Assembly (NCBI GenBank): GCA_964521665.1
Contig: CAZFSG010000064.1
Span: 1 to 5,661, forward strand
Direction: 5' to 3'
DNA: 5,661 bases
Origin: JANXDG01 sp964521665
GTDB lineage: Bacteria; Elusimicrobiota; Endomicrobiia; DTEH01
The notes under the pieces: generated by a model
What the model was told of the DNA's origin: nothing
Databases searched by the model: none
Seen by the model: only the letters and a program-made list of their open reading frames with translations
Program-made: the position numbers and the translations under genes
Shown here: positions 5,552 through 5,661 of the stretch, piece after piece
Position numbering within the stretch: the stretch's first letter is position 1
Layout: each line of letters starts with the position of its first letter

Positions 5552-5661
5552 TTATCCACAGGAAGAACAATTTTTTGAAGAACAGCTAGAACATGCTGAT
5601 GAAGATGATGAAGTTGTTTCACCCAAAGATGAATTTTCAGAAACAAAACTTACTTTTGATA
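5552..5661 (-). CDS. C-terminal end of an unknown protein with a Ser/Cys-rich tail (5' end missing)
   Basis: Only the last 35 codons are present, ending in TAA (5554-5552). This is the only minus-strand frame open to the window edge. The tail has five serines in a row at 17-21, then ACSSC and NCSSCG, so two CxxC pairs (Cys23/26 and Cys31/34) at the very C-terminus. Such low-complexity Ser-Cys-Gly ends occur on various membrane or secreted proteins and could bind metal or be flexible; no domain is visible, so no function can be named. It ends 12 bases before the metalloprotease ATG at 5539, which supports it being a real gene in the same operon. The stretch is short and the opposite strand is also open here, so some doubt remains. 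Confidence 0.5.
   Translation of the reverse strand, partial: SKVSFVSENSSLGETTSSSSSACSSCSSKNCSSCG

Noticed and set aside
5508..5661. Open plus-strand frame at the right edge with an acidic product (many Glu and Asp)
   Set aside because: It follows a TAA at 5508 and has no ATG, GTG or TTG start in the window. It is the complement of the Ser/Cys-rich minus-strand frame, since TCA/TCT codons read as TGA/AGA or GAT/GAA-type triplets in other frames. The minus frame has better context.
1..5661. tRNA, rRNA, CRISPR array, riboswitch or insertion-sequence ends
   Set aside because: No cloverleaf-like GC-rich segment, regularly spaced repeat, recognisable riboswitch core or transposase fragment was seen by eye on either strand.

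Overview
The window is AT-rich (about 30% G+C by eye) and reads as the chromosome of a bacterium that I cannot place taxonomically. The purine genes are of bacterial type (class I PurE; a long, roughly 300-residue PurC). The aspartate aminotransferase is of the Thermus-like Ib type. An archaemetzincin, a family best known from archaea and animals and patchy in bacteria, lies at the right end. Little Shine-Dalgarno signal is visible except in front of purC. A lineage such as Elusimicrobiota would fit the low G+C, the gene mix and the decayed defence genes, but this is only a guess.

Left part (1-3646, all plus strand): five closely packed genes. They are the 3' end of purE (N5-CAIR mutase), a small three-helix membrane protein of the DUF2784 family, a PLP-dependent aspartate aminotransferase, a 3-methyladenine DNA glycosylase (AAG/MPG family) and purC (SAICAR synthetase). 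PurE makes CAIR, the aminotransferase can make aspartate, and PurC joins CAIR to aspartate, so three of the five genes serve one stretch of purine synthesis. A hairpin, possibly a terminator and possibly overlapping a promoter, separates the aminotransferase from the glycosylase and may split the run into two transcripts.

Middle (3643-4761, minus strand): no intact gene. Six-frame reading shows the wreck of an AbiE-type (type IV) toxin-antitoxin operon, in the usual order antitoxin then toxin, with the old stop and start still overlapping. The antitoxin has an early stop and at least two frame breaks. The toxin has two frame breaks at poly-A runs, one in-frame stop, and changes in its nucleotidyltransferase motif. 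A good sigma-70-type promoter still sits upstream of the dead antitoxin.

Right part (4762-5661, minus strand): a structured intergenic region with a GC-rich hairpin and a perfect 9-bp stem, then an archaemetzincin metalloprotease gene. Twelve bases upstream of it is the 3' end of another gene, whose product ends in a Ser-rich tail with two CxxC pairs. These two minus-strand genes probably form an operon that continues past the window. I see no tRNA, rRNA, CRISPR array or intact mobile element.
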